A stretch of 64,000 nucleotides of DNA from Selenihalanaerobacter shriftii (GTDB taxonomy: Bacteria > Bacillota > Halanaerobiia > Halobacteroidales > Acetohalobiaceae): contig NZ_FUWM01000011.1 of the NCBI RefSeq assembly GCF_900167185.1, forward strand, positions 60,575 to 124,574, written 5' to 3'. The notes beneath the pieces were generated by a model that saw nothing but the letters and a program-made list of their open reading frames with translations, did not search any database and was not told where the DNA came from. The position numbers and the translations under genes are program-made. Every line of letters starts with the position of its first letter. The first letter of the stretch is position 1. Of this stretch, positions 55,556 through 64,000 are shown piece after piece.

Positions 55556-56320
55556 TTACCAATTACTTCTATGATCATTTATCCTATATTGCCCCGGAGT
55601 AACACCTATCTTTTTCTTGAAGACTTTACTAAAGTAACTAGCATCATAGTATCCTGTCCATTTAGCAATCTTCTTTAATGGCTTCTCTGTCTCTCTAAGT
55701 AATCTTTTAGCTTCTCGTAAGCGCACTTTAGTTAAATGCTCTATAACTGTTTTTCCAGTTCCTTCTTTAAAAATCTTACTTAAATAAGAAGTGCTTAAAT
55801 AAATATGATTAGCAATCTGATCTAAAGATAGTTTATCTGCATAATTATAATTTATAAATTCTTTCACCTTTTGAATTATTTCTGGTTTATGTAACTTATT
55901 TTTTTTATGAAGTAAATTTATATATCTATTAATAAAACTCTTTGTTAATTCAAATTTCTTCTTTAAATTAATAGGTCTATTAATTTCTTTTATCAATTGA
56001 TCATTTAAATGTAATGTTGCTTCTAAACTTACCCCTCCTTCAATAGCAGTCCTTGATGACATAATAGCAATTTCTAAACACCTAGTTTCAATTAACTTCT
56101 CTTTCAAGCCACTACTTAACATATCATTAAATATCTCATCTAATAGTAAACAGACCTTATCTTTGTTACCATACTTTACTTCATCAAATAGTTCTTTCTC
56201 TTTATCGATAGAACATACAGTCTTAGAATCAACGCTTTGATTTGAATTGATTCTTTTATCTAAGTGCCAAGCCATTTCACTACTTCTCATTTCTCTTAAT
56301 TTTTCCATAGGTGTTCCCAT
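55556..56320 (-). CDS. AraC-family regulator, paralogue of the PucR-AraC protein lacking the PucR domain
   Basis: A 254-aa protein. From about residue 35 to the end it aligns with residues 155-370 of the regulator at 48142 (for example KYGNKDKVCLLLDEIFNDML, LIETRCLEIAIMSSRTAIEGG, YYDASYFSKVFKKKIGVTPG). The PucR domain is missing and only a remnant-like N-terminus MGTPMEKLREM remains. An AAGGGGG ribosome site precedes the ATG, so it is probably expressed. It may compete with or modulate the full-length paralogue. Confidence 0.82.
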   Translation of the reverse strand: MGTPMEKLREMRSSEMAWHLDKRINSNQSVDSKTVCSIDKEKELFDEVKYGNKDKVCLLLDEIFNDMLSSGLKEKLIETRCLEIAIMSSRTAIEGGVSLEATLHLNDQLIKEINRPINLKKKFELTKSFINRYINLLHKKNKLHKPEIIQKVKEFINYNYADKLSLDQIANHIYLSTSYLSKIFKEGTGKTVIEHLTKVRLREAKRLLRETEKPLKKIAKWTGYYDASYFSKVFKKKIGVTPGQYRINDHRSNW

Positions 56321-56424
56321 TTGTATTCCCCCTTATTGAAAATAAATTTATCAACTCTTAATTTTGTCATGCTTATAAATGTTCTGATAATTAAATATTC
56401 TAATAATGAAGACCTGTTATTTCA

Positions 56425-56453
56425 TAATCATGATTATTTTGTAACCATGATTA
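56425..56453 (-). promoter_or_regulatory. TAATCATGATTA palindrome and near-copy upstream of the short AraC gene
   Basis: A 12-nt palindrome TAATCATGATTA (56425-56436) and TAACCATGATTA (56442-56453), 17 bp apart, lie about 105-130 bp before the start. A possible operator. Confidence 0.35.
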
Positions 56454-56508
56454 TAATTTAGATATCATTAGGCAAAATTCCTGTATTTTTCTTAAAAAAT
56501 AATAAAAT

Positions 56509-56540
56509 AAAAAAAGCTAGGGATATCCCTAGCTTTTTTT
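56509..56540. terminator. Bidirectional-looking terminator palindrome
   Basis: A 32-nt perfect palindrome (arm AAAAAAAGCTAGGGAT) ending in T7 on both strands, between tRNA-Cys and the short AraC gene. Confidence 0.8.
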
Positions 56541-56582
56541 AAGAAATGATGAATCAATATATTAAAATTTTGCATGAAAAAA

Positions 56583-56625
56583 CATAGGTGTAATCAAATC
56601 CTGTTGTTAGGAAATGAAACCTATG
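56583..56625 (-). terminator. Terminator hairpin of tRNA-Cys
   Basis: CATAGGT and ACCTATG with an inner TCCT/AGGA pair, followed by TTTTTT on the minus strand, 32 nt after the tRNA 3' end. Confidence 0.55.
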
Positions 56626-56656
56626 AAAGAAATGTTATCTATAAGATTAATTGAAT

Positions 56657-56731
56657 TGGAGGTGGCATCTGGATTTGAACCAGAGAATAAGGGATTTGCA
56701 GTCCCCTGCCTTACCGCTTGGCTATGCCACC
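56657..56731 (-). tRNA. tRNA-Cys (GCA)
   Basis: Minus strand GGTGGCATAGCCAAGCGGTA, anticodon loop CTGCAAA (GCA), T-arm GGTTCAAATCC and encoded CCA at 56659-56657. Confidence 0.95.
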
Positions 56732-56827
56732 ATTACACTATTAATAAAACTTAACTACACCCTCATTTATTTATAATATAATATTTAACTAAAAATGTCA
56801 AGAGCAATGAATATAAGATAAAACAAA

Positions 56828-56863
56828 TTAAACGACATTCCAAATGTTTGGAATGTCGTTTAA
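56828..56863 (-). terminator. Terminator after betaine-binding protein copy 2
   Basis: A 36-nt palindrome (arm TTAAACGACATTCCAAA). It shares the ACGACATTCCAAA core with the hairpin at 60074-60109 downstream of the paralogous gene. Confidence 0.78.
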
Positions 56864-56879
56864 AATCATATTTCAATTA

Positions 56880-57845
56880 TTATTTGAATTTCTGTTCTAT
56901 AACTTTTACTGCATCTTTCTCATCTACTGTCTTCATACCTGCTACCCATTTTGTAACTAAATCTAAATTATTTTTAATCCATTCTTCAGCAATTTTTTCT
57001 GGATCACGCTTCTTTTTACCGTACTCTAATATCCACTTACTTTGAATCTTAGAGCTTATTTTAAACTGCTTTAATAATTTATAAAAGTTAGGTGCGTCAT
57101 CTTTGAATCCTTTTCGGGTAATAGTTAAAACACTTTTGTCACTACCGTCTTTACTCCAAATTCTTTTTGGATCTTTTAAATATTTAATATCATATACTAT
57201 ATTCATCCAGTGTGGTTTCCAAGCACTCCAAGCAATCCATTCTTTATCCCTAATATGTTTTTTAACTGCTGACATCATTGCTTGAGAACTGCTGACTACT
57301 ACGTTCCAATCTTTTAGGCCATAAATATTATTTTTTATAGCTTTTTTCATAATAGCATTCCCAGAGCTTCCAGGCTCTAGTCCATACCATTTATGATCAA
57401 ATTTGTTAGCATATTTATGTAAATCAGCCATAGATTTTACTCCAGCTTCCCAAACATATTCAGGAACAGCAGTCTTCCAAACTACTTCATCTAGATTAAC
57501 TCTTACAGGTTTTACAGTTCCCTTTTCTTTATAAGGTTGATAATCATTTATCATTTGTGGTAACCAGAGCCCAAGGAAAACATCAATATCTCCTTGTTCC
57601 ATCCCCTTTAAAATAGTTGGTTTCATTGCTGAAGTTAGCTTAGTCTTATATCCTAAATATTGAGCGATTTTGTTAACTACATGAGTTTTCACTGTAACTC
57701 CTGGCCACTCTACATAACCAAAATTAATAACTTCTTTATTTTGATTAGTTTGCTGTGTAGAATCCGGTTGTCCACTACATCCTACTACTAAAGTAAGTAC
57801 CAACGCTATAGTAATAAGTAATAATACACTTTTTTTTCTTAACAT
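56880..57845 (-). CDS. Glycine betaine-type ABC transporter substrate-binding lipoprotein, copy 2
   Basis: A 321-aa lipoprotein of the OpuAC/ProX-like family. The signal LLLITIALVLTLVVGCSGQ ends in a lipobox Cys, so it is anchored outside the membrane. Tryptophans likely to cage the quaternary ammonium lie in YVEWPGVTV, LGLWLPQM and WSAWKPHWMN. It starts at ATG 57845 (TTG 57848 is possible). It is the last gene of the operon, and its ligand segments differ from copy 1 (WSAWKPHW versus FHGWKPHW). Confidence 0.9.
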   Translation of the reverse strand: MLRKKSVLLLITIALVLTLVVGCSGQPDSTQQTNQNKEVINFGYVEWPGVTVKTHVVNKIAQYLGYKTKLTSAMKPTILKGMEQGDIDVFLGLWLPQMINDYQPYKEKGTVKPVRVNLDEVVWKTAVPEYVWEAGVKSMADLHKYANKFDHKWYGLEPGSSGNAIMKKAIKNNIYGLKDWNVVVSSSQAMMSAVKKHIRDKEWIAWSAWKPHWMNIVYDIKYLKDPKRIWSKDGSDKSVLTITRKGFKDDAPNFYKLLKQFKISSKIQSKWILEYGKKKRDPEKIAEEWIKNNLDLVTKWVAGMKTVDEKDAVKVIEQKFK

Positions 57846-57956
57846 CAATTTATTAATACCTCCTTGAATTTATTTGAATAAAAAAACTTAATTTCTTAAT
57901 AAATAATTGACTTTGAAATTTAAAAATCTACTATCGGATATCTACTAGTCCTAATA

Positions 57957-59138
57957 CTAAATACCCTCTTTAGCTAAATTAGCTAAAACAATACTTTTAA
58001 CAATAATACCTAATAGCTTGCCATTATCATTAACTACTGGTAATGGTATATTCAAATCAGCAATATCAGCAAATAATTCATCTAAATTCTCATCTGGATC
58101 TGCTATTGGAGTTTCTTGTATTAAACCTGATAAATCCTTCTGATCTTGTTTAATAGCCTCTACAACATCTTCAATTTTGATTACTCCTTTATATTGACGT
58201 CCTTTTCCTACTACAAAGATACTAGAAATTTCATTCTTCTTCATCTTATGCATAGCAGTCCGTGGCCCATCTTGTTCATACTGTAAAGATAAAGGTTTTG
58301 TCATAATATCTTCAGCTGCTAAAATACGTGAACGATTAACATCTTGTACAAAATCTCTTACATAATCATTTTCAGCATTTGTTAAAATTTCTTCTGGAGT
58401 TCCTAATTGAACTATTTCTCCATCTTTCATAATAGCAATCCGATCACCTAATTTTAATGCTTCATCTAGATCATGAGTAATAAATAAAATAGTCTTATTT
58501 AAGTCCTCATATAAATCTAATAACTGATCTTGCATATCCTTTTTAATTAATGGATCTAAGGCACTAAACGGCTCATCCATTAATAGAATATCTGGATCAA
58601 CAGCCAATGCTCTAGCTAATCCAACTCTTTGCTGCATCCCTCCACTTAATTGATCAGGTTTCTGATCTTCCCAACCAGCTAAACCAACTAATTCTAATGC
58701 TTCTTTAGATTTTTCTCTTCTTTTTTCTTTAGAAACACCCTGAACTTCTAAACCAAATTCCGTATTCTCTAAAACAGTTTTATGGGGAAAGAGACCAAAG
58801 TTTTGAAAAACCATTCCAAATTTATCTTTTCTAAATTCTAATAACTCTTGTTTGTCTAAATTCATTAAATCCGTACCATCTATCTTTATTTCACCCTCTG
58901 TAGGTTCAATTAATCTATTTAAACATCTTAATAAGGTAGATTTCCCGCTACCAGACAAACCCATAATCACAAATATTTCTTCCGACTTAACCTTAAAACT
59001 AGTATTATTAACTCCTACTGTCAGTCCTGCCTTTTCTAATACTTCATCTTTTGAATAACCGTCTTTAAGTAATTCAAGACCTTTTTGAGGAGTGTCTCCA
59101 AATATCTTTGAAATATTATTAATTACCATCTTTTCCAT
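57957..59138 (-). CDS. Glycine betaine/proline ABC transporter ATP-binding protein (OpuAA/ProV type)
   Basis: A 393-aa ATPase with N-terminal extension typical of ProV/OpuAA, Walker A GLSGSGKST, signature LSGGMQQRV and Walker B LLMDEPFSALDP. Two CBS domains occupy about 275-393; in relatives such domains sense ionic strength or c-di-AMP and gate osmoprotectant uptake. It drives import with the permease encoded just upstream. Confidence 0.95.
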   Translation of the reverse strand: MEKMVINNISKIFGDTPQKGLELLKDGYSKDEVLEKAGLTVGVNNTSFKVKSEEIFVIMGLSGSGKSTLLRCLNRLIEPTEGEIKIDGTDLMNLDKQELLEFRKDKFGMVFQNFGLFPHKTVLENTEFGLEVQGVSKEKRREKSKEALELVGLAGWEDQKPDQLSGGMQQRVGLARALAVDPDILLMDEPFSALDPLIKKDMQDQLLDLYEDLNKTILFITHDLDEALKLGDRIAIMKDGEIVQLGTPEEILTNAENDYVRDFVQDVNRSRILAAEDIMTKPLSLQYEQDGPRTAMHKMKKNEISSIFVVGKGRQYKGVIKIEDVVEAIKQDQKDLSGLIQETPIADPDENLDELFADIADLNIPLPVVNDNGKLLGIIVKSIVLANLAKEGI

Positions 59139-59196
59139 TGACTCAACCTCCTATCTAATTTACTATTCAATATCTATATTAAATAAGATTCATTAT

Positions 59197-60027
59197 TTAC
59201 TCTCTTCCAAAAATCCGATCTAATACCATAGCTAAGATGACTACACCCAAACCAGCTTCAAATCCTAAACCAACATCAACTGTTGATAACGATCGCAATA
59301 CAGGCTTTCCTAAACCACCAACACCAATCATAGCAGCAATTACTACCATAGATAATGAAAGCATAATACATTGATTAATCCCCATCATAATTGATGGTAA
59401 AGCTAAAGGTAATTCTACCTTATACAACATCTGCCAGAAGTTACATCCATACGCTCTTCCGGCTTCTTTCAATTCATCAGATACTTGTTTAATTCCTAAA
59501 TAAGTTAAACGAATTGGCGGCGCAATTGCAAAGACAACTGTAGCTATAACTCCAGAAACATTCCCTAACCCAAAAAACATTAATGCTGGGATTAAATAAA
59601 CAAACGGAGGGATTGTTTGCATAAAGTCTAAAATAGGCCTAGTAATTAAATCTAACATCCGATTATGAGCCTTAAGTATTCCAATAGGAATACCAAGTAC
59701 TAAACAAACCAATACTGAAGTTACTATTGAAGACATAGTCGTTATTAAAGGATCCCACATTCTAAGATTTAAAACTAACATCAAACCTAAAACTACAAAG
59801 ATTGCCAAATTTTTACCTTTAAGCTTCCAAGCTATTAGAGCAAAAATACTAATTAATATCAACGGATGACCAAAAGATAAAACAAATTCAAACCCATTAA
59901 TCATAGAACTAATAACTTCTGAAAAAATGTCTAATGGACCATTAAAATTAATAATAATAAAATCTACTAAAGCTTCTATCCAGTCACCTAAAGGAATTTT
60001 AGTAGTTAAAATATTAACTAAAGACAT
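59197..60027 (-). CDS. Glycine betaine/proline ABC transporter permease (OpuAB/ProW type)
   Basis: A 276-aa membrane permease with about six hydrophobic segments and the EAA-type cytoplasmic loop (ELKEAGRAYGCNFWQMLYKV). DFMQTIPPFVYLIPALMFFG is typical of ProW/OpuAB. It lies between the first binding protein gene and the ATPase gene. Confidence 0.94.
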   Translation of the reverse strand: MSLVNILTTKIPLGDWIEALVDFIIINFNGPLDIFSEVISSMINGFEFVLSFGHPLILISIFALIAWKLKGKNLAIFVVLGLMLVLNLRMWDPLITTMSSIVTSVLVCLVLGIPIGILKAHNRMLDLITRPILDFMQTIPPFVYLIPALMFFGLGNVSGVIATVVFAIAPPIRLTYLGIKQVSDELKEAGRAYGCNFWQMLYKVELPLALPSIMMGINQCIMLSLSMVVIAAMIGVGGLGKPVLRSLSTVDVGLGFEAGLGVVILAMVLDRIFGRE

Positions 60028-60073
60028 TAACTTTTCTTACCTCCTTTGTTAAATAAAAGATCAATAAAAAGAA

Positions 60074-60109
60074 ATTCAACGACATTCCAAATTTGGAATG
60101 TCGTTGAAT
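60074..60109 (-). terminator. Hairpin after betaine-binding protein copy 1
   Basis: A 36-nt perfect palindrome (arm ATTCAACGACATTCCAAA) just after the permease start region. As it lies between binding protein and permease it may act as partial terminator or mRNA stabiliser, raising binding protein over permease. Confidence 0.65.
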
Positions 60110-60123
60110 ATCCTATTCAATTA

Positions 60124-61089
60124 TTATTTAAATTGTTGCTCTATAGTCTCTACTGCATTATTTCCATCTACTGTCTCCATACCTTCTACCCATTCTTTAA
60201 CTAAATCTAAATTATTCTTAATCCATTCTTGGGCAACCTTTTCTGCAGGTCGACCTTTCTTTTGATATTCTAAGATCCATTTACTTTGAATTTGAGCATT
60301 AACTTTAAATTGCTCTAAAAACTTATAGAAATTAGGCATTCCTTCTTTAAGTTCTGGCCGAGCAGCAGAATAAACTCTGTCATTGTCACCCCAAATTCCT
60401 TCAGGATCTTTTAAATACTTAAGATCATATTTAATATTCATCCAATGAGGTTTCCAACCATGAAATGCAATCCATTCTTTAGTTTTAGTAGCCTTACCTA
60501 CAGCTGATAACATAGCTGCTGTACTTCCACTTACTAACTCCCAATCTTTTAATTTATAAGTGTTATTTTCTATAGCATTTATAATGATTTGGTTTCCATC
60601 ATTTCCAGGCTCGAGGCCAACTACTCTATGATCGAATTTATCAGCATACTTATGCAAATCAGCCATAGATTTTACTCCAGCTTCCCAAACATACTTTGGA
60701 ACAGCAGTCTGATAAAGAGCTTCTTCCAGATTAACTGCTACATTTTCTACTATACCTTTCTCCTGATAAGGCTTAAAGTTAACCTTCATAGTAGGTAACC
60801 AATTACCTAAAAAAGCATCTATCTCATCATTTTTCATACCTTCAAATATAACAGTTTGTGTCAACGCCTTTTTCTCTACTTCATAATCTAAAGACTCTAA
60901 CACCTGCTTAGCCACTTCTGTCTTAACAGTAACACCAGGCCAATTCACATAACCAAATGTAACCTCTTTCTTCTGTGTTGACTCCTGATTAGTTTGTTGT
61001 TTAGAATCAGGTTGTCCACTACATCCTACTACTAAAGTAAGTACCAAAGTTAAACTAATAAGTAATAATACACTTTTCCTTTTCATCAT
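60124..61089 (-). CDS. Glycine betaine-type ABC transporter substrate-binding lipoprotein, copy 1
   Basis: A 321-aa lipoprotein, paralogue of 56880-57845. Lipobox after LLLISLTLVLTLVVGCSGQ. Ligand-region segments are YVNWPGVTV, LGNWLPTM, GLEPGNDGNQI and FHGWKPHWMNIKYDLKYL. First gene of the operon; GGAGG lies about 13 nt before the ATG, a little farther than usual. The imported betaine could serve both as osmoprotectant and as substrate of the neighbouring methyltransferases. Confidence 0.92.
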   Translation of the reverse strand: MMKRKSVLLLISLTLVLTLVVGCSGQPDSKQQTNQESTQKKEVTFGYVNWPGVTVKTEVAKQVLESLDYEVEKKALTQTVIFEGMKNDEIDAFLGNWLPTMKVNFKPYQEKGIVENVAVNLEEALYQTAVPKYVWEAGVKSMADLHKYADKFDHRVVGLEPGNDGNQIIINAIENNTYKLKDWELVSGSTAAMLSAVGKATKTKEWIAFHGWKPHWMNIKYDLKYLKDPEGIWGDNDRVYSAARPELKEGMPNFYKFLEQFKVNAQIQSKWILEYQKKGRPAEKVAQEWIKNNLDLVKEWVEGMETVDGNNAVETIEQQFK

Positions 61090-61253
61090 TAATTTATTAA
61101 TACCTCCCTGAAATTATTCAAATAGATAAAATAATTTACCTTCTTAATCAATCATCACTATTATAAATATTCCCTTCTCTAACCTAAAATATCCCCTCCT
61201 CTTAATCTATATGTAATCTAATTCTAATTAACTTTTTTGTTATACAATAAAAA

Positions 61254-61290
61254 AATCTTTGAAATAAAATAAACTTCTATTCCAAAGATT
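61254..61290 (-). terminator. Terminator-like hairpin in the leader of the betaine transporter operon
   Basis: AATCTTTG/CAAAGATT stem followed by a T-run on the minus strand, about 80 nt after the mapped-by-eye start of promoter 61376-61404 and 165 nt before the first gene. It could be an attenuator or the end of a short RNA of about 120 nt. No known riboswitch was recognised. The remainder of the 61090-61721 gap is AT-rich. Confidence 0.5.
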
Positions 61291-61375
61291 CAAATAATAG
61301 CTTTTAGTTAAATTAATATCATTTTTTACCTATTTGCTCTCAATTTCTCACTCTAACACCTTAATTTCGTTATAA

Positions 61376-61404
61376 ATAATATAACATTTATGACAGTTTG
61401 TCAA
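61376..61404 (-). promoter_or_regulatory. Sigma-A promoter of the betaine transporter operon
   Basis: Minus strand: TTGACA (61404-61399), 17 nt, TATTAT (61381-61376). The -35 overlaps a palindrome TGACA-N3-TGTCA (61391-61403) that may be an operator. Confidence 0.75.
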
Positions 61405-61647
61405 GTTTTATCTAAAATTTAATTTATAGTTGTAATTTTAATCCTTAATAAGTTAAATAAGTTAACTGTTTTAAAACAATTCAAAAAATTAGAATAAATC
61501 TATCAATTACTAGTTTAATAATACATTTAAAAAGAAAATTAATTAATAGTTATATTGTCGACTATTGAATCTCACTTTTCTTAATCACTCATAAACAATT
61601 TAATGAAAACAATTACAAAATTATCTTGAAAATTTTTGGTAATATCC

Positions 61648-61676
61648 TTGACAACGCTTTCAATTATTTGTATAAT
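61648..61676 (+). promoter_or_regulatory. Consensus sigma-A promoter of abrB
   Basis: TTGACA (61648-61653), 17 nt, TATAAT (61671-61676) on the plus strand, 45 nt before the ATG. Confidence 0.82.
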
Positions 61677-61721
61677 TATATTAGAAATCTTGTCGAATTA
61701 TGTAAAAGGAGGGACAAAAGA

Positions 61722-61979
61722 ATGAAATCAACCGGTATTGTAAGAAAAGTTGATGATTTAGGGAGAATGGTGATTCCTGTTGAATTAAGAAGAACTTTAG
61801 GAATTGAAACTAAAGATGCTTTAGAAATTTATGTAGATAATGATAAAATTATCTTTAAAAAGTATGAGCCAGCTTGTATCTTTTGTGGTAATGCAGAAAA
61901 TACTATCGACTTTAAAAAGAAAACTATCTGTTCAGAATGCCTAGAAAATATGCAAGAAGAAAATAACAAATCTGCATAA
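61722..61979 (+). CDS. abrB: AbrB/SpoVT-family transition-state regulator with zinc-ribbon tail
   Basis: An 85-aa DNA-binding protein. MKSTGIVRKVDDLGRMVIPV and ELRRTLGIETKDALEIYVD match the AbrB swapped-hairpin domain closely. The C-terminal part has two CxxC pairs (CIFCGN, CSECLE), a zinc-ribbon-like tail found in clostridial AbrB proteins instead of the Bacillus multimerisation domain. ATG 61722 has AAAGGAGGG upstream; the frame open to 61626 includes the promoter and is not coding. Likely a global growth-phase regulator. Confidence 0.93.
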   Translation: MKSTGIVRKVDDLGRMVIPVELRRTLGIETKDALEIYVDNDKIIFKKYEPACIFCGNAENTIDFKKKTICSECLENMQEENNKSA

Positions 61980-62037
61980 TTTATATCTGAGCTAATAAGT
62001 TAGTATAACAACATACTTAACATAATATTAGTTACTT

Positions 62038-62081
62038 AAATAAGTAGGGCTTAGGAGAATTCTCCTAAGCCCTACTTATTT
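62038..62081. terminator. Bidirectional terminator between abrB and the GGR-like gene
   Basis: A 44-nt perfect palindrome (arm AAATAAGTAGGGCTTAGGAG) between convergent genes, ending in T-rich sequence. Confidence 0.85.
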
Positions 62082-62083
62082 TA

Positions 62084-63214
62084 TTAAACCTTAAACCTTA
62101 AAAAAGGTATCTCTGATCGAAAAGTATTATATAAATCTGAATAACTTTTTCCACCATAAATTACAGTTAATAGCTGCTTTAGAATCCATTCTTTTTTATT
62201 AAAAAGCTTGTGAATTGTTTTTGAAAATGGAAAAAATATCTTACCAATCAATCGGGCTTTTTTAAATTCAGGTAATATTTCTTGATTAACTAATTCAGTA
62301 TATCTATCTAAAGATCCTGCTTTTGATAATGTGTTAACTATTGTTTTACTAGCCAACTGAGCACTTTTTAAAGCATAAAATATCCCTTCTCCTGACAGTG
62401 GATCAACTAAACCAGCTGCATCACCAACTACTAATCCTCGCTGATTATTCAATTTGTGTTTATCCCCACCAATAGGTAATAAATGACCTTTAGCTTGTAA
62501 TACATCAGAATCAATCAATCTTTCACTAACTAAATAATCGTTTAATTTCCCTTTTAAATCTATTCCTTGAGCATAAGTTCCAACTCCTACTGATAAATGT
62601 TCAGCTTTAGGAAAAACCCAAACATAACCATTAGAAACAATTCCATAATCTAAATGAATAATTCCACGTTGACTATTCAATCTTCTTTCTGAAACCTTTA
62701 ATTCTTTCTCATAAGCAACACCATACTCCAAATCTGTCATTAATCCTAAATCACTAGCCACAACACTTTTAGCCCCATCAGCACCTACAATCAATTGAGC
62801 AGTAAAACTATCTGTATTTGTATTTACTTGTACTTGATTTTTATTTTGAATCACTTCTACTACTTTATTATTATCTATTACCTTAACACCCAAATTTTGA
62901 GCCTTTTTAACTAAAAAATCATCTAATTTATCTCTCATTACCATGTAAGTAAAAGGCTTTAAAAAATCTATATTTATCGGTTGCTGAAAATTATGACTAA
63001 AAACTACTTTAGTGATTTCATCCTCAATTACGTTATTTATCTTAAAATCTGTTAAAATTTCCTGTACCTTTAACGAAACCGCACCTCCACATGACTTATA
63101 CCTAGGTAATCTTTCCTTATCTAGTAATAGTACATTTAAATTAGCTTGGGCTAAATTATAAGCAGTAAATGCTCCTGCCGGACCTGCTCCTACTACTATC
63201 ACATCAACGTCCAC
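62084..63214 (-). CDS. Geranylgeranyl reductase-family FAD-dependent oxidoreductase
   Basis: A 376-aa flavoprotein. The dinucleotide-binding motif VIVVGAGPAGAFTAYNLA is at the N-terminus, followed by PRYKSCGGAVS, typical of the geranylgeranyl reductase/FixC branch. LIVGADGAKSVVA and GLVVGDAAGLVDPLSGEGI mark the second FAD motif. Family members reduce isoprenoid double bonds or act as oxidoreductases; the substrate here is unknown. It lies 22 nt from the NusG-domain-II gene in one operon. Confidence 0.9.
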   Translation of the reverse strand: MDVDVIVVGAGPAGAFTAYNLAQANLNVLLLDKERLPRYKSCGGAVSLKVQEILTDFKINNVIEDEITKVVFSHNFQQPINIDFLKPFTYMVMRDKLDDFLVKKAQNLGVKVIDNNKVVEVIQNKNQVQVNTNTDSFTAQLIVGADGAKSVVASDLGLMTDLEYGVAYEKELKVSERRLNSQRGIIHLDYGIVSNGYVWVFPKAEHLSVGVGTYAQGIDLKGKLNDYLVSERLIDSDVLQAKGHLLPIGGDKHKLNNQRGLVVGDAAGLVDPLSGEGIFYALKSAQLASKTIVNTLSKAGSLDRYTELVNQEILPEFKKARLIGKIFFPFSKTIHKLFNKKEWILKQLLTVIYGGKSYSDLYNTFRSEIPFLRFKV

Positions 63215-63236
63215 TTTTTATCACCACCATTTCATA

Positions 63237-63647
63237 TTAATAGGTAATTGCATCCGGTTGACTACTAACTCCTGTTTTCTCAATAGTAATTATTATTTTA
63301 TTTGGCATACATACAATCATATCACCAACATTACTAATCCATCCTGTATCTGAACAGATTCCTAATGGACATATTTCGTTAGGCATCTCTAACATTCTTA
63401 CTTTACCTTCATCAATAACTACCTCTGCTTTTCCAGAAGATAATGGTAGAGTAACCTTCTTTTCTAGTCCTGATACTAATCTAATTTTGTGTACTATCTC
63501 ATCATTATATTCAATAACAATATATTCAGCTCCATCATTATTAAAATAAAAAATTGAAATACCAATGCCTACTAATGTAATTAAGATAATTGAAATAATC
63601 AATAATTTATCATAAAAAGTTAGTACTTGTCTTAAATTTGTAAGCAT
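63237..63647 (-). CDS. NusG domain II-containing membrane-anchored protein
   Basis: A 136-aa protein with one N-terminal transmembrane helix (LLIISIILITLVGIGISIFY) and an extracytoplasmic small beta-domain of the NusG domain II type (MPNEICPLGICSDTGWIS, VCMPNKIIITI). Two Cys in CPLGIC are conserved in such proteins as I know them. They are often encoded near isoprenoid/quinone or electron-transport genes in Clostridia; the function is not established. Confidence 0.82.
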   Translation of the reverse strand: MLTNLRQVLTFYDKLLIISIILITLVGIGISIFYFNNDGAEYIVIEYNDEIVHKIRLVSGLEKKVTLPLSSGKAEVVIDEGKVRMLEMPNEICPLGICSDTGWISNVGDMIVCMPNKIIITIEKTGVSSQPDAITY

Positions 63648-63760
63648 TTTATCATCCTCTATTCCTCCTATTAAATTATAACTTCATATATATAATATTA
63701 ATTAATCCCTAAATTGCAATATTAAATTGAACTAATCTCAAACTGTAATAATTTGGTATT

Positions 63761-64000
<240 letters not shown>

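Noticed and set aside
61090..61375. ydaO-type c-di-AMP riboswitch in the betaine transporter leader
   Set aside because: The leader is AT-rich and lacks the conserved GC-rich core of that class.

Overview
The window is AT-rich DNA with strong Shine-Dalgarno sites and almost all genes on the minus strand. The gene set points to a strictly anaerobic, amino-acid- and betaine-using, salt-adapted Firmicute, most likely Halanaerobiales (Halobacteroidaceae-like). The grounds are a clostridial tig-clpP-clpX-lonB-lonA-ysxC block, B12-dependent glutamate mutase, non-pyrrolysine MttB-family methyltransferases with a corrinoid protein, a glycine-betaine ABC transporter, and many acidic proteins. The genus is inference.

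Layout: 1-1279 is a truncated UbiD-type decarboxylase. 1492-10152 holds a flavin-reductase-like gene and the proteostasis block. 10360-10806 has five tRNA genes (Gly, Arg, His, Arg, Gly) with a clear promoter and terminator. 10961-13735 holds a phosphodiesterase, rdgB, rph and a P-loop protein with an aminoacyl-tRNA-synthetase-like SAD domain. 13872-22483 is an asparagine/aspartate module: class I fumarase, aspartase and malic enzyme behind a -24/-12 promoter, then asparaginase, an M20 peptidase and a sigma-54 activator. 22621-29236 is the methylaspartate branch of glutamate fermentation (glmS, glmL, glmE, mal, plus an AtuA-like/DUF4387 pair), interrupted by a 58-bp tandem repeat. 29437-43271 is histidine degradation (hutG, nhaC-like transporter, hutH, a large SARP/BTAD-ATPase-TPR regulator, hutI, ftcD, fchA, hutU). 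43562-56320 is a quaternary-amine demethylation cluster (GltS-like transporter, three MttB-family proteins, MtgA-like and MtgC-like proteins, a hydantoinase-like ASKHA protein, three regulators). 56657-61089 has tRNA-Cys and an OpuA-type betaine transporter with two duplicated binding proteins. 61722-64000 has AbrB, a geranylgeranyl-reductase-like flavoprotein, a NusG-domain-II protein and a truncated IS30-family transposase.

How it fits together: histidine is taken to glutamate, glutamate to mesaconate through methylaspartate, and asparagine/aspartate to fumarate, malate and pyruvate. Formimino-THF from histidine and methyl-THF from betaine demethylation both enter the folate one-carbon pool. 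The most striking signal is regulatory. Promoters in front of hutU, hutH, hutG and the glutamate-mutase region share one architecture: TTGAC-like, 6 nt, TTGAC, exactly 10 nt, then TATNAT. This 11-bp direct-repeat layout is the one used by SARP activators, and the only SARP-type gene here sits inside the hut cluster with a degenerate copy at its own promoter. I read this as a SARP-controlled histidine/glutamate fermentation regulon in an anaerobic Firmicute; that is inference from sequence geometry.
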